Shown here piece by piece: positions 61,801-64,000 of a stretch of DNA of 64,000 nucleotides. The stretch comes from Paenibacillus sp. OV219 (GTDB lineage Bacteria; Bacillota; Bacilli; Paenibacillales; Paenibacillaceae): assembly GCF_900110075.1 (NCBI RefSeq), contig NZ_FOCJ01000004.1:186001-250000 (forward strand), given 5' to 3'. The translations under genes were made by a program, and so were the position numbers. Position 1 is the stretch's first letter; each line of letters opens with the position of its first letter. Under the pieces are notes generated by a model. The model was not told the origin of the DNA. It did not search any database and worked only from the letters and a program-made list of their open reading frames with translations.

Positions 61801-63805
61801 TGCTAAGCCATATGATGTTAGTGCATTTAACGCTAACACTTATGACTACAATTCTCTAAAGGCTTATGCAACAGTACCGGTTCCACAGCGACTGGCTGAC
61901 AAATTCGACATTGCTGGCAAGCATATCTTCTACAAAGATACGACTTCCACAGATGAGATGATCGGTCACCTCTACTTCTTGGACATGGCTTACAAAACAT
62001 TCAAGGAAGTAGATCCAGAGCTGGCTTCTCTTGCGAAAACAGCAATTACGAACGTTACAAACCATATTATTATTAACAACTACTATTTTGTAGGCATAGC
62101 TCCTCAGCAAAAGAATGGCAATCCTGTTGTTCCATTGCTGCCAGAGTATAGAAAAGATCTGAACGGTACTCCTGGCGCTAAATACTCTGCTGGATATGCA
62201 GCTTCCGGTAATGGATTGAATGTACCTTCAACACCTACCAGATGGTCCTACTATAACCCAGAGTACATGGATGGCAATGTCAATGCTTGGGGACTTTCTG
62301 ATTATGAAGACGCATCGCTAGGCGCAATCCTTGACTTGACGATGCTGCAACAAGGTCAGAACTTTGTAGCTGATTCCAGTATTCCGTTGTACACTGGCGC
62401 TGCTGATGGTTACAAAACGGCTAAAATCGGCATTATTGACTACTTGGATGAGTTTAATGTTCTGACTACCCCAAGTCTATACAAAGCAAGATTCCCGAAA
62501 GTTAGAAATTCGAACACGATTGCTGATGTTGCTTCGCAATACCATAACAGATACTTTGGTATCTCCGAGCACAACGGTAACGGAATCGGAGAAGACGGCA
62601 ATACATTTGAGGATTACTTGAACTACTCTGATGAGGAAATGGCGGCGCTTGGATTTGCAGGTCTTATCTCTTCTGCGAATGCAAACACAACGCCTGCATT
62701 GAAGCAAGAATATCTGAAAGGTCTTAATCAATGGTGGTACAACGAGAAGAGAACGAATAACCCGTTCCTATCTTACTTCTATGCGATGAGCCTTGGTCAA
62801 CTGAAAGCGCTTGGTGTTGATGTAGCCGGCAATCAAGTAGACCTTGCAGGCGCTGATTGGCAAATGCACCGTATGCCAAGTAATTTCCTTAACGTCTCTG
62901 TTAGCAATGCGGGCAGAACCGATTTGACGAACGAACTGCCTTCTGATGACTATGATCAACTGCTGCCACGTGATGAAGTTAAAACGGCCAAGTACAATAC
63001 GAACTGGCTAAATCCAAATACTTCTCGCGGCGATTACAGTATGGAAGCACCAACTGGAATTTCACTTCCTTACTGGCTCTCGGTGGATCCGACTAACAAA
63101 GCGCTCATCAGCTCTTTGGGCAACTCGATTACATCTGTTTCGAGCAGAGTTACAGGCGATATTTCGATTCCTTCCAACCTGACTCAATCGCTTACTTTGA
63201 AAGTCGGGGAGCAGCTTGATCTATCTGTTACAGGACAAGAGAACTCTTATATCAAGAACATCTCTTGGAGTACAGATGCTTGGGATGATTCAACTTCTGC
63301 TTACCAAGTCGTTGACCTGCGTACTGGCCAGTCCACGACGAACTTTGACGGCAAGTTGTATGGATCCGTTGTTACAGCTAGAAAAGCTGGTACTGCTACT
63401 GTAACGGCATGGACCGCAGACGGCGGCGCAGCTGCTCCGCGTACGGTCACATATACGATTACTGTCGAAGATCCTAATGCAGAACTACCTGCAACAGACT
63501 TGACTAAAGTGACTCTTGCTAACTTCGCGCTTCCTACTTGGTTGACGAATGCATTCGCTAATCCAGCTAAGAATACCGACGGTAATGTATGGGCTAAAGT
63601 TGAATACTCTTCCAGCTCACCTACTGATGGTACAGTTGATGCTGATGGCAATGTAACGTATCTTACTACTACTCCGTTTGATGTAATTGCTACTGTAACT
63701 TACAGTGACATGACATTAAATGACGAGCCAATGTTTGAAACAGATAGTCATGTAATCACATTTGTGCTTCATGTACAGGGAGAACCTACTGTACCTACTC
63801 CGTAA
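55892..63805 (+). CDS. Giant S-layer-anchored protein with duplicated uncharacterised module
   Basis: 2637 residues. Signal peptide cleaved after AFA (about residue 28). Three SLH domains at roughly 40-90, 95-150 and 155-215 (ITRAEFI, ITRQEAA, ITRAESF) attach it to pyruvylated wall polymer. A beta-repeat segment (215-365) and a Gly/Thr/Asn linker (368-400) follow. Then two homologous units, about 400-1548 and 1550-2637, each start with an Ig-like segment (KPIQWTTSDPYVAYVDTIGN in both) and contain a helical region. Shared motifs are DNDGLWTTMY, TSTDE..GH, HNG.G.G, NYSDEE and NQWWYNEKR; each unit ends in a beta domain. The conserved acidic motifs suggest a catalytic carbohydrate-active module, but I know no named family. 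AAAGGAGC precedes the ATG. Confidence 0.85.
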   Translation: MSKKTKKASKVISSIAIGSMLLSSTAFAASPAPNVATNGAPKEDVSTHWAAKELQKWSSTGLLQGDANGHLNPNEDITRAEFITILNRVFNLQSTEGAKTFTDASPDDWYYEELQKASAAGLLNGDANNNANPKAPITRQEAATLISRGFQVVTGSTNTNFSDSSEIASWATDAVSALASKGFLTGRGNGEFDPQANITRAESFVMTDRVMGNLVRSQEELDKLASPIVGNVTIAFPGAIVKDLTITGDVYVTDDASTTPVVFDHTKVTGDVSLVGIKEVKLVASSITGTTNVAADVQHPTTLNVDADSSLNTLTLNKPASVTGAGSIETANIKSGGVTVEQQPAHVTVATGVTATVAGETVDSTTTGGNTGNPGDTGNPGGTVGTGGTGGTGESGNTTKVINLSIDLNSTEITRISPTGINLSKPIQWTTSDPYVAYVDTIGNSKGNYAGKVLGVTAGTAIITGVQGNTTIKASVTVDDSIQDTHLEKIVYYYNAGDSNIPADLSSTAWNTTNIPAAPEGKTFPSKNYVGYVDGGEGVQWLVSKDTLIKSTDKVKLGTDSHPVTTGIVSDAVTLYDPNLDEADQIQYLQGGRYIPQTGDDGQSINAKEVITNIMPDGNNGLWILGSTGNATHIVRKPMSLMAKSLVQEEISRNFADRFGFQSGSVNFKTPGDMLKAVMNADKGAGASIGDTDNDGLWTTMYASGEIWRYNYMKKTYGDDDARTQDAKASATRAIESIVTLGYISGMQLKVPSKDNVNDPSIYTVLGARTNGADEGKPVYVDSTTGNYTLTAAGNKPASAGFFARSYKVDGKNNGSTTAESKSFDTAWLQKKAGTTTDINGKTVSYSSPGAKHKDVPYSALLKAYDTVSVPSRLVQVFADLNGGKTEGNLDSSNVYYKASTSTDELVGHYFTLDLAYSAFKDSDPELAALIKNDMINHTNAMILNNYYQVSVTGENPVEDRFNPDSTVEYKSKGNGLNYPSVPTKWANLNPEFLDGVSNAWGRNDYEDGPLNATLALQMLVVAKDMGDYTEAERAALANQKVTVAKPLDYANELNVMNGDVPADPNAHNDYETRYPNTPFSTSLLDMSKQYLSRYFGISAHNGDGMGGNGVSYQAYMNYSDEEEAALSYYTLTTHAKDDHHAADILTGMNQWWYNEKREKNPFMTTFYAASLGALNKKGIDIGDPTVDLAGSTWQMTRLPNNFMNWDVLSANRNDVTHVTPDLMVDQLIPRDEVMMSKYNTNIFGTQDRRTIDSGFSPSMESSTVISMPYWLTMNPTDAANVSALGDAVTQPVNNGTDTLTYPLAESVTAKNPNGNYDEATHTFTINVGDSVKIDAVATGYIKGVSWLTDAWDQAGYIDGKPAPVNADPSKYQVIDLRDLAVYGEVGNVDASGISIENEHHGAYATGLKPGKVTVTAYVVDGFFRTPKKLTYTINVVDPNAGKVAADTTFNANNFAYPAWLKNVMAGQDLNKEGKPFVSVIYSSSSPEDGEVNPATGAITVKTGKGFNAIATVAYSDTTVNASEANPDAYDDLGARFEEDSHIMTFVYPVPTAAAISLSSTDITHLHPVGLDLAKPIQWTTSDPYVAYVDTIGNKPGNYAGKVLGVSEGTAIITGTQGAVTVTTTVNVTNNSLATNLEKIVYYYNEDDDQIPDFTSATLSTDPVEVPDGKTWPSVAYDGYAQGPDGEKWMLASDKKSVTLYDPNASNTLDEIQYLQGTRYIPATSPQTADLITSIMSDDNGGLWIQGASGGATHIVRKEMSLMAKTLLLDEVGRNVNDRLGFQSGTARFDSKEDMYAAVNGTKDQSDIARSLGSTDNDGLWTTMYGAGELYRYNYMKATYGANDARTKDALASATRSVESDLLLSFVSQRQLKVPAASNVNNTAIYDLLGANPDGTDEGKPVYLNADGTFTLKVTAKPAPDGFVARSYYAFDDAQYANTGYLATKLNDKERWMEIASGTTEDINGTEVNYAKPYDVSAFNANTYDYNSLKAYATVPVPQRLADKFDIAGKHIFYKDTTSTDEMIGHLYFLDMAYKTFKEVDPELASLAKTAITNVTNHIIINNYYFVGIAPQQKNGNPVVPLLPEYRKDLNGTPGAKYSAGYAASGNGLNVPSTPTRWSYYNPEYMDGNVNAWGLSDYEDASLGAILDLTMLQQGQNFVADSSIPLYTGAADGYKTAKIGIIDYLDEFNVLTTPSLYKARFPKVRNSNTIADVASQYHNRYFGISEHNGNGIGEDGNTFEDYLNYSDEEMAALGFAGLISSANANTTPALKQEYLKGLNQWWYNEKRTNNPFLSYFYAMSLGQLKALGVDVAGNQVDLAGADWQMHRMPSNFLNVSVSNAGRTDLTNELPSDDYDQLLPRDEVKTAKYNTNWLNPNTSRGDYSMEAPTGISLPYWLSVDPTNKALISSLGNSITSVSSRVTGDISIPSNLTQSLTLKVGEQLDLSVTGQENSYIKNISWSTDAWDDSTSAYQVVDLRTGQSTTNFDGKLYGSVVTARKAGTATVTAWTADGGAAAPRTVTYTITVEDPNAELPATDLTKVTLANFALPTWLTNAFANPAKNTDGNVWAKVEYSSSSPTDGTVDADGNVTYLTTTPFDVIATVTYSDMTLNDEPMFETDSHVITFVLHVQGEPTVPTP

Positions 63806-63845
63806 GTAGCAATCTGGAGTAGACGATTGATCAAGTGAAAGAGCT

Positions 63846-63881
63846 AATACCCTTAGTCCGTGTCATCGGACTAAGGGTATT
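63846..63881 (+). terminator. Terminator of S-layer gene
   Basis: A 15-bp perfect stem (63846-63860 with 63867-63881) around TGTCAT, ending in TTTTG. Confidence 0.92.
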
Positions 63882-63904
63882 TTGTTTGATGTCAGGGAAT
63901 ACGC

Positions 63905-63940
63905 AAGAAGGCGCTGACCGCAGCCGGCCAGCGCCTTCTT
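63905..63940 (-). terminator. Terminator of the minus-strand gene at the right edge
   Basis: AAGAAGGCGCTG (63905-63916) pairs with CAGCGCCTTCTT (63929-63940), 22 bases after the stop at 63962. The following T content is modest. Confidence 0.6.
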
Positions 63941-63961
63941 CTACTTGCCCCTATCCCTCGT

Positions 63962-64000
63962 TTACCAGCCGTACTTCGACGGCCCCCACTCCTTGCGGAC
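63962..64000 (-). CDS. C-terminal end of an unidentified gene (cut by window)
   Basis: Twelve codons reading VRKEWGPSKYGW before a TAA at 63962-63964 on the minus strand. A terminator hairpin just downstream supports a real gene end. Too short to identify. Confidence 0.45.
   Translation of the reverse strand, partial: VRKEWGPSKYGW

Noticed and set aside
55892-63805. Giant protein as an adhesin or polyketide/nonribosomal synthase
   Set aside because: No LPxTG, collagen-type or synthase motifs; SLH anchoring and shared acidic motifs in helical regions fit an enzyme-like surface protein better.

Overview
The window reads as a chromosome segment of an endospore-forming, Gram-positive Paenibacillaceae bacterium (Paenibacillus/Cohnella type). 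The evidence is a gerA-type germination operon, S-layer homology (SLH) domains, YesM/YesN-type two-component pairs, many strong AGGAGG ribosome binding sites with TTG/GTG starts, and a dense load of carbohydrate-use genes. No rRNA, tRNA, CRISPR array, intact insertion sequence or prophage was seen.

Layout. (1) 1-9.6 kb: a minus-strand sugar operon (binding protein, two ABC permeases, short-chain dehydrogenase, and a D-galactonate dehydratase cut by the window edge), divergent from a YesM/YesN sensor kinase and response regulator. (2) 9.7-13.5 kb: a Bax-inhibitor-1 family membrane protein, an Imm11-like gene split by an apparent 1-base deletion, and an epimerase/RspA-type dehydratase pair behind a consensus sigma-A promoter. 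(3) 13.6-17.6 kb: two VOC-domain genes divergent from an unusual 853-residue protein that joins an ECF-type sigma factor to a C39-like domain and VOC modules. (4) 17.7-24.8 kb: M42 peptidase, a repeat-rich intergenic region, a lipoprotein, gluconate kinase, an AlkD-like protein, a serine hydrolase and two small membrane proteins. (5) 24.8-32.8 kb: a PhyH dioxygenase, a tight operon (creatininase family, 637-residue probable glycan enzyme, aldo/keto reductase, Gfo/Idh/MocA protein), and a divergent GH36 alpha-galactosidase. (6) 33-37.7 kb: gerAC, gerAB and gerAA, then a metallo-beta-lactamase-fold hydrolase. (7) 37.8-44.7 kb: a seven-gene minus-strand operon resembling glpA/glpB-like/glpK with a DeoR regulator, a SRPBCC protein, a metallophosphoesterase and an MgtC protein. 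(8) 45-50 kb: two glycosidase-like genes, a hybrid gene remnant and an AT-rich AraC regulator. (9) 50-64 kb: a binding protein and a Gfo/Idh/MocA dehydrogenase, a divergent YesN/YesM pair, and a 2637-residue SLH protein carrying a duplicated module of about 1100 residues.

Taken together, the segment looks like a set of glycan and sugar-acid loci. Extracellular binding proteins and an S-layer enzyme-like protein act outside the cell, YesMN pairs sense the substrate, and enolase-superfamily dehydratases, dehydrogenases and FGGY kinases process sugars inside. Several CcpA-like (cre) candidate sites fit carbon control. The strongest candidates for undescribed biology are the sigma factor/C39-like/VOC fusion with its VOC and VOC-GyrI neighbours, and the duplicated uncharacterised module of the giant S-layer protein. 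All family calls come from reading the sequence without database searches.
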